The translations under genes and the position numbers were made by a program. Under the pieces are notes generated by a model that had not been told where the DNA came from, did no database searches, and was given only the letters and a program-made list of their open reading frames with translations. A stretch of 64,000 bases of DNA from Halobellus ruber (GTDB lineage Archaea; Halobacteriota; Halobacteria; Halobacteriales; Haloferacaceae). Location of the stretch: NCBI RefSeq assembly GCF_014212355.1, contig NZ_JACKXD010000005.1, positions 227,165-291,164 on the forward strand, read 5' to 3'. Every line of letters begins with the position of its first letter. Positions within the stretch are counted from its first letter, which is position 1. Positions 26,001-34,188 of the stretch are shown piece after piece.

Positions 26001-26265
26001 GATGGACCCCGAGACCGGCGAGTTCGACGCCGACATCGTGGAGACGGGTACCTCGAAGACCCAACGGGACCGGATCAAGGACCTCAAACACCTGATCGAG
26101 GAGCTCGAAGACGAGTACGACGAGGGCGCACCCGTCTCGGAGGTCGTCTCCCGGGCGGGCGAGGAACTGGGGCTCGAGGAGTCGAAGGCCGAAAAGGAGA
26201 TCGAGAAGCTCAAGCGGAAGGGTGAGCTGTACGAGCCACGAAGCGAGTACCTCCGGACGACGTAG
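23047..26265 (+). CDS. mcm: Replicative DNA helicase MCM, interrupted by two mini-inteins
   Basis: Hexameric 3'-5' replicative helicase. The 1072-residue precursor leaves about 703 residues after removing inteins at 336-512 and 579-770, the normal haloarchaeal size. Seen are the N-terminal domain A, a zinc-binding CQRCG...CQGC motif (about 138-163), the OB fold, Walker A LIGDPGTGK (split by intein 1 before Ser), Walker B AAVDELDKM (intein 2 three residues later), the ATPase segment KYGRFDQYEP, the arginine finger SRFDLIF, and a C-terminal winged helix (LEELEDEYDEGAPVSEVV onward). Both inteins must splice to restore the ATP site. A TATA-like CTTATC lies about 28 bases before the ATG. A small conserved gene begins immediately at the stop. 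Confidence 0.97.
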   Translation: MAQAPQDPSDVTDRFIQFYRKYYRNEIGTLAQKYPNEQRSLYIAYDDLSTFDMELAEDYLAKPDQMQEYAEEALRLYDLPADVKLGRAHVRLTGLPETVDIRNIRVHDDHIGRLIAVQGIVRKATDVRPKITEAAFECQRCGTMTYIPQSDSGFQEPHECQGCERQGPFHVDFDQSEFVDAQKVRVQESPEGLRGGETPQNIDVDLEDDVTGQVTAGDHVTVTGVLHIEQQTSNNEKTPIFDLYMDGVAVEIEDEEFEDMNITEEDVAEIVDLSNEPNIHEKMVDSVAPSIYGYREEKLAMILQLFSGVTKHLPDGSRIRGDLHMLLIGDPGTGKCVAGDTRVTLADGSEVPIRELVEENLDEPKPVDDGVWDTVDLEVPSMESDGSLTTQRATKVWKREAPDKLYRIRTASGTEIEVTPSHPLFVVDSGPPNAVIADDLEVGQSVAVSPMSVKNARPETATSDPAEAVADGGVSTDRIVSIEPCQPDDGWVYDLEVAGTHSYLSNNLVSHNSAMLQYIRNIAPRSVYTSGKGSSSAGLTAAAVRDDFGDGQQWTLEAGALVLADKGIAAVDELDKMRCVTGDTLVTLGDGSRSRIEALATAAEAEGAVEELPNGRTIRGVDIDVWTMTDDERLVRRPVTAVHEYDAPETLYTVTLSDGAELTATADHPFFIVEDDKRIERPAEALAPGDEVYVPIDDRPVSADGGVRPDSASTMSDTATAGSRDPVEQDVTTRTVDSVRRVASDTDARLYDLTVQGTHNFVANGMIVHNSEDRSAMHEALEQQSISVSKAGINATLKSRCSLLGAANPKYGRFDQYEPIGEQIDLEPALISRFDLIFTVTDSPDPEEDAKLADHIINTNYAGELHTQRTHVPNSEFTDEEVDAATAEVTPEIEAELLRKYIAYAKRNCYPTMTEEAKEVIRQFYVDFRAKGADEDAPVPVTARKLEALVRLSEASARLRLSDTVERDDAVRVTEIVESCLRDIGMDPETGEFDADIVETGTSKTQRDRIKDLKHLIEELEDEYDEGAPVSEVVSRAGEELGLEESKAEKEIEKLKRKGELYEPRSEYLRTT
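24052..24582 (+). mobile_element. Mini-intein 1 in the MCM P-loop
   Basis: 177 residues inserted between Lys and Ser of GDPGTGK/S. Block A is CVAGDTRVTLADGSEVPI, block B contains VTPSHPLFVV (T-x-x-H), block F is VYDLEVAGTHSYLSNN, and it ends in VSHN followed by Ser as the +1 nucleophile. No LAGLIDADG or HNH endonuclease motif fits in the space, so it is a splicing-only (mini) intein that cannot home by itself. Internal codon use is slightly less GC-biased than mcm. Confidence 0.95.
24781..25356 (+). mobile_element. Mini-intein 2 after the MCM Walker B motif
   Basis: 192 residues inserted after DELDKMR and before SEDRSAM. Block A is CVTGDTLVTLGDGSRSRI, block B contains TATADHPFFIV, block F is LYDLTVQGTHNFVANG, and it ends MIVHN with Ser as the +1 residue. 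Like intein 1 it lacks an endonuclease domain. The two inteins share the same overall design but are clearly diverged from each other, so they are probably independent acquisitions at two active-site motifs. Confidence 0.95.
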
Positions 26266-26553
26266 ATGGACCGGATCTCCGCACTCAGAAACATCGAGGA
26301 GGCACTCCGGGAGTTCGAGGCCGGGGAGGCGGATCTGGAGGCGACCGAAAAGCGCGTGATCGGCGTCTTACGTACCTACGCAACCGACTTCGAGGGCGAC
26401 GAGGAGGGGCTGAGAGCGTATCAGGCGGTCGGAGCGGGGCGGGCCGACGGCCTCGTCGTCGTCGCCGACAGCGAGTCGGCGGCCCGCGAGCGGATCGCCG
26501 ACCTCCTCGACGAGCCGGTCGCCGAGATCGACGTCGATATCTCGCCGGTGTAG
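26266..26553 (+). CDS. Small conserved haloarchaeal protein following mcm
   Basis: 95 residues; the ATG abuts the mcm stop with no gap. Acidic, mostly helical (RNIEEALREFEAGEADLEAT, then YATDFEGDEEGLRAYQAVG), with a beta-alpha ending GLVVVADSESAARERIADLL. No known domain was recognised. Direct coupling to mcm and to the following run of hypotheticals suggests an accessory role in replication or chromosome biology, which is only inference from position. Confidence 0.75.
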   Translation: MDRISALRNIEEALREFEAGEADLEATEKRVIGVLRTYATDFEGDEEGLRAYQAVGAGRADGLVVVADSESAARERIADLLDEPVAEIDVDISPV

Positions 26554-26589
26554 GAGGGTTTTTGTCGGGCGGCGGAGACCCCACCGGCC

Positions 26590-26928
26590 GTGTTGTTGGT
26601 GGTGACCTACTCGCGCCGAGCGCGCGAGACGCTGCGGAACGCGTGTCGCTCCCACGAGGGGACCGTCGTCCGCCGGTTCGGCCGCGCCGCGCTCCTGCGG
26701 GAGACCGAGTACGGGGCGTTCCTTGCGTGTCGGCTCCGGGAGCGCCACGCGGGCGATGTACAGGTCCAGCGGACCGAGCCGTTCAACGAGTTCGCCGACG
26801 TGCCCGACGCCGTCCGCGAGGCGGCCGTCGCCTACGCCCGGCGTGACTCCCCACATACCCCGTACGACCGGTTCGCCGCCGATACTGATCACCCCGACGC
26901 GAGCGAGATGCGCGGCAGCGAGCTGTGA
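26590..26928 (+). CDS. Conserved haloarchaeal protein of unknown function
   Basis: 112 residues from a GTG at 26590. The N-terminus VVTYSRRARETLRNACRSHEGTVVRRFG suggests a small alpha/beta fold, with a Cys/Arg pair in LACRLRERH. No motif was recognised. Its stop overlaps the GTG start of the next gene by four bases, so it belongs to the coupled cluster between mcm and the MinD-like ATPase. Confidence 0.7.
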   Translation: MLLVVTYSRRARETLRNACRSHEGTVVRRFGRAALLRETEYGAFLACRLRERHAGDVQVQRTEPFNEFADVPDAVREAAVAYARRDSPHTPYDRFAADTDHPDASEMRGSEL

Positions 26929-27815
26929 CCGGCGGCACAGTACGGCTCCGGCTCCCCGACGGGGCCGAGTTCGAGGGTCCGATCGTCGACCTCCGCGGCG
27001 TCGACGCCGACGTTTCACCGGCAGCGATCCTGGCTGCGATCCGCGCCGGCTGCCCGACGCGACCCGATCGGCCGACCGTCTACGCCCCGCCGCCGACCCG
27101 CGTCCACACCCACGTCTGCCGCCTCTCGCCCGAAATCCCCCTCGACCGGCGGGCCGCCCTCGCCGCGGTCGGTGCGGCACGCGGCGTCGAAACCACCTCC
27201 GACGCCGACCTGGCTGCCGCAAAGCGATCGCTCCGTGACCTGTCGGTGCCGACGGTCGACGACGCCGAACTGCGGGCGGCCCGTCGCCGCGCCGCCGAGG
27301 CGGGGTCGGAGACCGAACGGCTCAGAGAGCGGGTCGCGACCCTCCGGGGCAGGGTGGCCGCCCGGCGCGTCGACGGGGACGACGACGCGGTCGCCGAGGC
27401 GGAGACAGCGCTGTCAGAGGCCACCCGTGAGTTGTCCGAAGCGTCGACCGAGGAGGTCGCCGCGACACAGCGGCTGGCCACTCTCGAACGGCGGGCCGAC
27501 CGGTCGCGGGACGCCCGAGAGAAGCGGCTCCGGCTCGAGGACCGGATCGCGAACCGCCGCCGCGCCCGCAGAGCCGCCCACGCCGACGCCGTCGAACCCG
27601 ACTTCCGCGACGCCCGCGGCCGGATCGGGTCGGCGCTCGGCGGACGGTTCGGAACGTGCGGCGACGACGCCGGGACGCCGCTCCGAGACGCGCTCGCGGT
27701 CGCGGCCGTCGCCCCGATCCGGGCCCCTGTCGTCGTCGATCCCGACGTCGTCTCCGCCCTGGGCGGCCCAGAGGCGACGTTCGAGCGGCTCGACGCGCCG
27801 CTCGTGATCCGGTGA
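26925..27815 (+). CDS. Conserved haloarchaeal coiled-coil protein of unknown function
   Basis: 296 residues from a GTG overlapping the previous stop. The N-terminal 90 residues are beta-rich (VRLRLPDGAEFEGPIVDLRG). Residues about 110-215 form a long Arg/Glu/Ala-rich coiled coil with heptads, and the C-terminus returns to a compact hydrophobic domain ending in a VVVDPDVVSALGG segment. The coiled coil suggests an oligomeric or scaffold protein. No enzymatic motif is visible; the cluster position with mcm and a ParA-type ATPase is the only functional hint. Confidence 0.7.
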   Translation: MTGGTVRLRLPDGAEFEGPIVDLRGVDADVSPAAILAAIRAGCPTRPDRPTVYAPPPTRVHTHVCRLSPEIPLDRRAALAAVGAARGVETTSDADLAAAKRSLRDLSVPTVDDAELRAARRRAAEAGSETERLRERVATLRGRVAARRVDGDDDAVAEAETALSEATRELSEASTEEVAATQRLATLERRADRSRDAREKRLRLEDRIANRRRARRAAHADAVEPDFRDARGRIGSALGGRFGTCGDDAGTPLRDALAVAAVAPIRAPVVVDPDVVSALGGPEATFERLDAPLVIR

Positions 27816-27863
27816 CGCCGCGCCGGCCGAGAGTTTACATACCGAACCGCGGCCATCCGGCGT

Positions 27864-28733
27864 GTGTCCCCCGACCCACCCGACGCGCCGACCGACGCGA
27901 CGGCATCCCGGCCGGTACGCGCCGATGTCACGACGAACGGCGCGGTCGGCGTCGTGTTCGTCGCGGTCACCCTACGCAACGGGACTGCCGCCGACGTCCG
28001 TGTCCGCGTCGAGAACGACCTCAACGGCCCCGTACTCCCGCCGCGGCAGGCGGGTGTGCCGGCGGCCGGGTGGGACGAGGACGGCTTCACCGGGGTGGTC
28101 CCCGCCGACGCGACGGTCGGGATCGGCTACGCGTGTCCGACTGCGGACGGCGGGAGCGCCCCGCGTGCGGATCCGGATTCGGACGCACAGCCGGCCTCGG
28201 ATCCCATCTCTCTCGACGTCCTCGGCCCGGCCGACGACGTCGATCCGTCCGCCACCGACCGGGTCGCGGACGCGGTCCGGACGCTCGGTCGGGCGACCCC
28301 GCCGGCGGACGTGGTTCCGGCGACCGCGGCGAGTGACGCCGACGGCCGGGCGGCCGAGTATCCCTGCCGATGCGGTGGGGGCGCCGACGTTCCCGACGTC
28401 CCGGCTCCGATCGCCGAATGGCTCGACGCAGCCGAACGGCGGGTCCAGCGCGCGGAACGGCTCACCGACGCAACCGCCGACGAGGCGGCGGCAGTCCTGG
28501 AGGGCTGCGGCGGCGTCGACGGGGTCGCAACGCTGCCGGCGGATCTGGAGCGGGACCTCGCGTCGCTCCGGGCGGTCGGGGACCGTATCGAGGCGCTCGC
28601 CGCGCGTGCGGCCGACACGGACCCGGACCCGGTGGTCTCGTCGCTCGTCGGGAGGGCCGCAGCGGACCGCTTCGAGTCCGAGGCGTGTCGCACGAACGGG
28701 ACGGCCGGCCCCCGCTCGGAGGGAACGCGGTGA
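27864..28733 (+). CDS. Conserved haloarchaeal protein upstream of a MinD-like ATPase
   Basis: 289 residues from a GTG at 27864. The first 90 residues look like a beta-sandwich (VRADVTTNGAVGVVFVAVTL and VRVRVENDLNGPVLPP). A disordered acidic linker contains a CRCGGG motif near residue 170, and the C-terminal half is helical (WLDAAERRVQRAERLTDAT). The stop overlaps the GTG of the MinD/ParA gene, so the two products are made together and may interact. No known family was recognised. Confidence 0.7.
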   Translation: MSPDPPDAPTDATASRPVRADVTTNGAVGVVFVAVTLRNGTAADVRVRVENDLNGPVLPPRQAGVPAAGWDEDGFTGVVPADATVGIGYACPTADGGSAPRADPDSDAQPASDPISLDVLGPADDVDPSATDRVADAVRTLGRATPPADVVPATAASDADGRAAEYPCRCGGGADVPDVPAPIAEWLDAAERRVQRAERLTDATADEAAAVLEGCGGVDGVATLPADLERDLASLRAVGDRIEALAARAADTDPDPVVSSLVGRAAADRFESEACRTNGTAGPRSEGTR

Positions 28734-29398
28734 TCCTCGCGGTCACCGGCGGGAAGGGCGGGGTCGGGAAGTCGACCCTGTCGGTCGAACTCGGGGCGGC
28801 ACTGGACGCCACCGTCGTCGACGCCGACCTGGGGATGGCCGACCTTCCGACCGGTCCAGGCCCGGACCTCCACGACGTGCTGGCGGGGCGTGCGGATCCG
28901 ATCGAGGCGGTCCGCGAGGGGTGCGGGCCGGTCCGACTCCTCCCGTGTGGCCGGTCGCTCTCGGGGGCCCGGGCCGCCGACGTGCGGGCGCTCGACGGTG
29001 CACTCCGGGACGTCGAAGGGGCGTACGGCGACGTCGTGGTCGACTGTCCGGCGGGGCTGCGGGCCGACGCCGGTGTCCCACTCGCAGTCGCGGACGCCTG
29101 TGTGACGGTGGCGTCGCCGCGGCGGTACGCGCTGGCCGACGCCGTCCGGTCGCGGGCGCTCGCACGGGAACTCGACGCCGGCCTCGTCGCGGCCGTCATC
29201 AACCGGGTCGTCGACGACGCCCCAGTGGACACCTTCGAGGAGGCACTGGGGGCACCCGCGGTCGTTGTCCCCGCCGATCCCCGGGTGGAACGGACGCTCG
29301 ACTCCCTGCGGCCCGTCGTCCGTACGGCGCCGTCGACCCGGGCGGCGGAGGCGATCGGCACCGTCGCGGACGCGGTCCGTCGGACCAGGCGGGTGTGA
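28730..29398 (+). CDS. MinD/ParA-family ATPase
   Basis: 222 residues starting at the GTG at 28730, which overlaps the previous stop; longer in-frame sequence upstream is antisense-like. The deviant Walker A VTGGKGGVGKSTLS is complete with the signature Lys, followed by VVDADLGMADLP and the Walker B-like VVVDCPAGLRADA. There is no evident C-terminal membrane-targeting amphipathic helix, so it may not be a classical MinD. Haloarchaea carry several MinD paralogues with roles in positioning of surface structures. This copy closes the mcm-linked cluster. Confidence 0.85.
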   Translation: MILAVTGGKGGVGKSTLSVELGAALDATVVDADLGMADLPTGPGPDLHDVLAGRADPIEAVREGCGPVRLLPCGRSLSGARAADVRALDGALRDVEGAYGDVVVDCPAGLRADAGVPLAVADACVTVASPRRYALADAVRSRALARELDAGLVAAVINRVVDDAPVDTFEEALGAPAVVVPADPRVERTLDSLRPVVRTAPSTRAAEAIGTVADAVRRTRRV

Positions 29399-29450
29399 GA
29401 GGAACGGCGCCACGACGGGGGGCGACCGTCCGGACGGCGACAGCTTCGTG

Positions 29451-30758
29451 CTACGCCGTCCGCGACGCCAGGTCGGCTGCGCGTTCCCGAGCCATCCCCA
29501 CAACCCGCTCCGCGTCGAGGGTCAGCACCTCGCGGTCGCGCATCAGCACCCGGCCGTCGCACACCGTATGCCGGACGTCGGAGCCGCGGGCGGCGTACGC
29601 GAGGTGGCTCACGAGGTCGTGCTGAGGGGTGAGATGCGGCGCGTCGAGGTCGACGATCGCGAGATCCGCGGCCGCACCGACCTCCACCCGGCCGCCCGGC
29701 AGCGACAGGGCGTCGGCGCCACCCTGCGTCGCCATCCGGACCGCCGCCGCCGCGGGAACCGCCGCGGCGTCGTCGGCGGCAAGCTTTCCCACCATCGCGG
29801 CGTCGCGCAGCTCGCCGAAGAGGTCGAGGTCGTTGTTCGACGCCGCCCCGTCGGTGCCGAGCGCCACCGTCACGCCCGCATCGAGCAGTCTCTGTACGGG
29901 TGCGATCCCGGAGGCGAGCTTCATGTTCGACGCCGGGCAGTGGACGACCGCGGCGCCGGATTCCGATAGCTTGTCGATCTCGCTGTCGTCCACGTGGACG
30001 GCGTGAGCGAGGAAATCCCGTGCGGAGAGGATCCCCACGTCGTCGGCGTACGAAAGCGGCCGGGTCGACCGCTCCGCGACGATCGGCTCGACCTCGTCTT
30101 CGGTCTCGTTGGCGTGGAAGTGGACCGGGATCCCCTCGTCGCGGGCCGCCGCGGCCGCCTCCCGCAGCAACGGCTCCGAGACGGTCGTCAACGAGTGGGG
30201 CATCACCGCGGTTCGAACCCGGCCGTCGGCCGCGCCGTCGTACTCGCGTGCCACCGCGATGCTCTCCTCGACGTCGTCGCGGGCGTCGGGGTCGTCCTTC
30301 CCGACGGTGACCGCGCCGTGACCGACCCGGGCGCGGACCCCTGCTTTCTCCACCGCGGCGACGACCTCCGGGACGTGGAAGTACATGTCCGCGAACGCGG
30401 TGGTGCCCGACCGTATCATCTCGAGGATGCCGAGTTCCGCGCCCGCGCGGACGTCCGCCGGGGTGAGTGCGGCCTCGGCCGGCCAGATGTCCTCGCGGAG
30501 CCACGCGTCGAGCGGCTTGTCGTCGGCGTACCCCCGGAGCAGCGTCATCGCCACGTGGGTGTGGGCGTTCACCAGCCCGGGGACGACGAGTCCGTCCGTT
30601 GCGTCCAGCCGGACATCGGGGTCGCGGTCGGCCGAACGGTCCGCGTCGATCGCCTTGATGCGGCCGGCATCGCGGTCGACGAGCACGTCCGCTTCGGTCA
30701 CCCGCATATCCGGGCGGAGAACCCGCCCGCCGGCGACGAGGAGCGTCTCGGAGGCCAT
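29451..30758 (-). CDS. mtaD: 5-methylthioadenosine/S-adenosylhomocysteine deaminase-type amidohydrolase
   Basis: 435 residues from the ATG at 30758 (MASETLLVAGG). Metal-dependent deaminase of the amidohydrolase superfamily: metal His pair in NAHTHVAMTLLRG, substrate motif WPAEAALTP, His in FHANETEDEV, HAVHVD and metal Asp in LGTDGAASNNDLD. It would deaminate MTA or SAH (possibly adenosine) in methionine/SAM salvage. Related chlorohydrolases share the motifs, so the substrate is a family-level call. It is divergent from aIF1A. Confidence 0.88.
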   Translation of the reverse strand: MASETLLVAGGRVLRPDMRVTEADVLVDRDAGRIKAIDADRSADRDPDVRLDATDGLVVPGLVNAHTHVAMTLLRGYADDKPLDAWLREDIWPAEAALTPADVRAGAELGILEMIRSGTTAFADMYFHVPEVVAAVEKAGVRARVGHGAVTVGKDDPDARDDVEESIAVAREYDGAADGRVRTAVMPHSLTTVSEPLLREAAAAARDEGIPVHFHANETEDEVEPIVAERSTRPLSYADDVGILSARDFLAHAVHVDDSEIDKLSESGAAVVHCPASNMKLASGIAPVQRLLDAGVTVALGTDGAASNNDLDLFGELRDAAMVGKLAADDAAAVPAAAAVRMATQGGADALSLPGGRVEVGAAADLAIVDLDAPHLTPQHDLVSHLAYAARGSDVRHTVCDGRVLMRDREVLTLDAERVVGMARERAADLASRTA

Positions 30759-30930
30759 AATCGCGGTACCGTTTGCGGGGGTTTGATTCCACCGGGTTCG
30801 GGGAGCGGCGGTCGTCGTCACCCCAGGTTCCACGGCCACGACGTCGCCGCGGATCCGGCGCAACCGACCCCGAGCGCCGACAGAGTATGGTCTCGTAGAA
30901 CTTAAACCGGCCGCCGACGAACGCCCGCGT

Positions 30931-31221
30931 ATGAGCGACGACGGAAACGAGGCGCGACGTGACCTCCGGATGCCCGACGACGACGAGGTGTTCGCCGTCG
31001 TCACCAACATGCTCGGAGCGAACCGCGTGACGGTGCGGTGTGCCGACGGCGTCGAGCGCACCGCCCGGATCCCCGGCCGGATGCAGAAGCGCATCTGGAT
31101 CCGCGAGGACGACGTCGTGTTGGTCGAGCCCTGGGACTGGCAGGACGAGAAGGGCGACATCACCTGGCGCTACGAGAAGGCCGAAGCCGACCAGCTCCGC
31201 GAGGAAGGACACATTCAGTGA
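30931..31221 (+). CDS. eif1A: Translation initiation factor aIF-1A
   Basis: 96 residues, S1-like OB fold: [41 protein letters not shown] and [15 protein letters not shown] are the family landmarks. It binds the small ribosomal subunit A site during initiation. A TATA-like CTTAAACC lies about 25-30 bases before the ATG. Its stop overlaps the start of the RIO1 kinase gene (GTGA), coupling initiation and ribosome-maturation genes. Confidence 0.96.
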   Translation: MSDDGNEARRDLRMPDDDEVFAVVTNMLGANRVTVRCADGVERTARIPGRMQKRIWIREDDVVLVEPWDWQDEKGDITWRYEKAEADQLREEGHIQ

Positions 31222-32123
31222 CGGACGAAGAGGAGTTCGGCTTTTTGGCGCCCGAGGAGGCCGACGCCCCCGGCGACGAGTGGGAGGAGATCGACGTTTC
31301 CGACACCGAAGCCGATCGGATCGCGCGGCGCCGGGATCGGGAGTTCAGCGAGTTCCGGAAGCGGCTGACCGACGCCGACCAGTTCAAAGTCGAGCAGTCG
31401 GTCTTCGACGACGCCACGTTTGCGGCCATCTACAAGCTCGTCCAGGACGGCCACGTCGACGCCTTCGGCGGGCCGATCTCGACCGGCAAGGAGGCCAACG
31501 TCTACGAGGCGCTCGGAAGCGACGACGGGGTCGACCACGATGTCGCGATCAAGATCTACCGGATCAACGCGTCGAACTTCCAGCAGATGCGGGAGTACCT
31601 CGAGGGCGACCCCCGCTTCGAGGGGATCGGCAGCGACAAGAAGAAAGTCGTCCTGGCGTGGACCCAAAAGGAGTTCGCGAACCTCCGACGCGCCGAGCAA
31701 GCGGGCGTCCGCGTCCCGCGGCCGATCGCGGTCGAGCGCAACGTCCTCGTGATGGAACTCGTCGGCCTCGTCGAGGACCGGGCCCGCCGGCTGGCGGAGG
31801 TCGACGTCGAGAACCCCGAGACCGCCTTCGAGGTCGTCAGGGAGTATATGTGCCGGCTCTACGCCGCTGGTCTGGTTCACGGCGACCTCTCGGAGTACAA
31901 CATGATCATCCACGACGGCGAACTCGTCGTGATCGACCTCGGCCAGGCGGTGACGGTGCATCACCCCAACGCCGACGAGTTCCTCCGGCGGGACTGCCAC
32001 AACGTCGCTGCCTTCTTCGGCCGTCAGGGGCTCGACACCGACGAGTCGTCGCTCTACGAGTTCGTGACCGCGGTCGAGCCCGAGCCCGGGGGCACGCCCG
32101 ACGGGCCCGACGTCCCGGAGTGA
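31218..32123 (+). CDS. rio1: RIO1-type serine/threonine protein kinase
   Basis: 301 residues from the GTG at 31218. Kinase landmarks: [12 protein letters not shown] (RIO P-loop), AIKIYR (Lys), flexible loop, [17 protein letters not shown] hinge, catalytic [12 protein letters not shown] and metal-binding [12 protein letters not shown]1 acts in late maturation of the small ribosomal subunit. In other haloarchaea a KH-domain gene normally follows; here it is displaced by about 10 kb, the next gene being a convergent DsrE-like one. Confidence 0.95.
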   Translation: MTDEEEFGFLAPEEADAPGDEWEEIDVSDTEADRIARRRDREFSEFRKRLTDADQFKVEQSVFDDATFAAIYKLVQDGHVDAFGGPISTGKEANVYEALGSDDGVDHDVAIKIYRINASNFQQMREYLEGDPRFEGIGSDKKKVVLAWTQKEFANLRRAEQAGVRVPRPIAVERNVLVMELVGLVEDRARRLAEVDVENPETAFEVVREYMCRLYAAGLVHGDLSEYNMIIHDGELVVIDLGQAVTVHHPNADEFLRRDCHNVAAFFGRQGLDTDESSLYEFVTAVEPEPGGTPDGPDVPE

Positions 32124-32150
32124 GTCGGTTGACCTGCGGTTCCGCTTCAG

Positions 32151-32534
32151 TTAGAGGGTGACGATGTGGTCGACGCCGATCCCGCCCAGAGCGCCGTAGA
32201 GGTCGGGGAAACACCCGACGGTCACGTCCTCGAAGGTGTTCCGCGGCTCGTAGCGCTCGCGGCCGCTGTCGTCGGTGCCGACCTGTTCGGCGAGGCCGCG
32301 TTTCTCCGCACACCGGTCACACAGCATCAGCAGGATCTCCTTCTCGTCGGCGACGTCGACCAGCCGCTCGCCGAGGGGGTCGCCCTCGCGGAGCACGAAG
32401 GCGTTGTCGTGGAGGAAGAACATCCCGGCGACGTCGACGCCGTGGCAGTCGGCCTCCAGTTGCGGGAGGATCATCTCGCCTAAGACGTAGTCGATGGTCT
32501 GGCCCGCAGTGCTGAACACGTACGCGACTTTCAT
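32151..32534 (-). CDS. DsrE-family protein (SaoD-like)
   Basis: 127 residues, MKVAYVFSTAGQTIDYVL start, alpha/beta DsrE fold. It has a C-x2-C-like pair in LLMLCDRCAEKRGL and a further Cys in VTVGCFPDLY. DsrE proteins are sulfur-relay or sulfurtransferase subunits; this one resembles small stand-alone members with a zinc- or sulfur-binding CDRC site. It converges with rio1, and its promoter side faces the accessory island, where a decayed palindromic repeat begins 60 bases upstream. Confidence 0.75.
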   Translation of the reverse strand: MKVAYVFSTAGQTIDYVLGEMILPQLEADCHGVDVAGMFFLHDNAFVLREGDPLGERLVDVADEKEILLMLCDRCAEKRGLAEQVGTDDSGRERYEPRNTFEDVTVGCFPDLYGALGGIGVDHIVTL

Positions 32535-32594
32535 ACGCGCGCTCCGTCCGGTGCAGTGAAAATTCTTGCCTACGGTCGGCGGTACCGTGTGCCC

Positions 32595-32658
32595 CGTCGG
32601 CCATCGTCGCTAACGGATTCCCCGGTACCGAACATCTTCGCGCAGTTACAGCCGACAG
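32595..32658. repeat. Decayed copy of the 80-bp palindromic element (copy 0)
   Basis: About 64 bases. It aligns with copy C over gtcggc-type left arm, acggatt, ccccgg centre and atcttcgcgcagttacagc right arm ending in gccgacag, with internal deletions. Same orientation as copies C and D. It marks the left edge of the accessory island. Confidence 0.55.
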
Positions 32659-32789
32659 CGAGGGTACCATAGATGAGCCGTCACGTGTTCATTTCACGAT
32701 ACCACGGCCGAATCACTCGTGTGAGTCCGCGTGTGAATGTACCGCTGATATTTCTACCAGGTTGCGTTGACGTTCATAGCGGCGTGCTG

Positions 32790-32869
32790 ATACTGTTGGT
32801 TATAACTACGTGAAGATTTTCGACACCCCGGGGTGTCGAAATCCGCCACGCGACTATAGCCGACAGTAT
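32790..32869 (-). repeat. 80-bp palindromic element, copy A
   Basis: Imperfect inverted repeat running from ATACTG to CAGTAT. Outer arms are about 15 bases, and the exact palindrome in the middle is TTCGACACCCC/GGGGTGTCGAA. The inner arm sequences differ between halves (taactacgtgaaga versus ccgccacgcgacta), so the element has an orientation; A and B share one and C and D the other. Confidence 0.85.
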
Positions 32870-33000
32870 GAGTACAACGCGCGAATCTCGCAGTATATAC
32901 CTCCCGGTTCCTGCAGTGGAATCGCGTAGCACGGGACAAGACGTTCCACTGGAATCACATTAGGTCATCATTTTGTATCTTTAGCAGGAATACACCGACT

Positions 33001-33318
33001 ATGGTCCCCTATATCAGCGACGTTCTGTTTAACGAGCCACGAGGTCGCCCCAACTCACTCATCCAGTTTGGCGCGTCGCTCTCCTTCTTGTGTATATTCG
33101 TGTATGTTTGGAGTGTCGGCGAGGCTGGAGAAGTCCCGTGGGTACTATTTCTCATCGTCGGAACTGCGCTGTCCGGAATTGCTGAATCTCTTCCGAAACC
33201 CCGACGATGGGCGGCTGGTCTATTGCGTCTCACAGCCATCCTCGTACTGGTCTGTCTTCTCGCCATTACGTTCCTCGCTCCGGACTACATCATCGGGTAC
33301 TGGAAGGTCGCTTTTTGA
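33001..33318 (+). CDS. Small membrane protein in the palindromic-repeat region
   Basis: 105 residues with three predicted membrane helices (about 22-40, 45-62 and 73-95) and little else. No family was recognised. GC is lower and codon use less biased than in flanking core genes, pointing to recent transfer. It is the only gene between palindromic copies A and B, so it looks like a single-gene cassette. Confidence 0.6.
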   Translation: MVPYISDVLFNEPRGRPNSLIQFGASLSFLCIFVYVWSVGEAGEVPWVLFLIVGTALSGIAESLPKPRRWAAGLLRLTAILVLVCLLAITFLAPDYIIGYWKVAF

Positions 33319-33386
33319 ACTCACAGTAGTGAGGCTGATTGTTAGATTACTACCGATACTCTGAGCCACGTGGGGTTATCATACTG

Positions 33387-33466
33387 ATACTGTCGGCGAT
33401 AACTACGTGAAGATTTTCGACACCCCGGGGTGTCGAAATCCGTCACGCGACTATCGCCGACAGTAT
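33387..33466 (-). repeat. 80-bp palindromic element, copy B
   Basis: Same length, ends and orientation as copy A, and the most symmetrical copy (atactgtcggcgata at the left, tatcgccgacagtat at the right). The centre is identical to copy A. Confidence 0.85.
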
Positions 33467-33726
33467 GAATTCACCCTCTCTATTCAGCAGACAACTACTG
33501 ACAGATGCCGTAGATGTTACATCGAATTGTGCTGCATAGAGAGCGCGCATCAGCCACCGTAAGGCGTAGGAATCAGTGCCGCTCAAACGGGTCGATACGT
33601 GCCACTCATATGTGAACCCGCCCTCAGGACGTGATAACCTCGTTCGGAATCACATTTGAGACGTAGAGCAGAGCATAGATTCAGTATCCGAGTGGATGGG
33701 CGTCACCTCGACAGAGCAGTTCGCAA
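33467..33726. other. Gene-free stretch with IS-end debris
   Basis: No open frame with coding character. The string ctctattcagcag at 33478-33490 is the reverse complement of the end of the 139-bp repeat found at 38660 and 62742, so this is probably another transposon terminus. A related tagagagcgcgc occurs near 33537. Confidence 0.45.
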
Positions 33727-34188
33727 TCAAGAAGCCGCGGATTTGTAGACCGGTAATCCGACAAAAGCCAAGCCTAAAACGCCGATTATAGCGGGCAGAG
33801 GGTTAGTCATAACTGGCAGCGGGTTACTCTCCTTTTTGAGATACGATTTCGAGGGCGAGCCTCGCACAACGTAGGCCGTGGTCGTCTCCCCGACATTGTA
33901 CTGGTCGATTCTGTCTTCGGCGGCAGTCCTTGTGTTGGACGTTTTTGTTCCTATTCCCGGTCTGATGTTGTCGGAAGTGTACTGGGTTCCGTTGTACGTG
34001 TAGCTGTACGTAACGTGGGGTGTGTACCTACCTCCGTTGTCCGAGGAATAGGTGATATCTTTGCTCTCTACGGTGGCTTCAATCTGTACTCCGGATGAGA
34101 GGCTTTGCTGTTGGGAGTATGCCATGTATCCAGCAGCTCCGAGCAGCATAACCCCCAGTGTTATACTTATCAGAGACAGCTTCGACAC
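33727..34188 (-). CDS. DUF3592-like membrane-anchored protein
   Basis: 153 residues: an N-terminal membrane helix (5-25), an extracytoplasmic beta-rich domain with TYSSDNGGRYTPHVTYSYTY and YNVGETTTAYV, and a C-terminal helix (about 128-148). This two-helix, central beta arrangement is that of DUF3592. AT-rich relative to the chromosome and without the usual acidic bias, so probably acquired. It lies between palindromic copies B and C. The role is unknown; homologues occur in mobile regions and near phage or plasmid genes. Confidence 0.65.
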   Translation of the reverse strand: MSKLSLISITLGVMLLGAAGYMAYSQQQSLSSGVQIEATVESKDITYSSDNGGRYTPHVTYSYTYNGTQYTSDNIRPGIGTKTSNTRTAAEDRIDQYNVGETTTAYVVRGSPSKSYLKKESNPLPVMTNPLPAIIGVLGLAFVGLPVYKSAAS

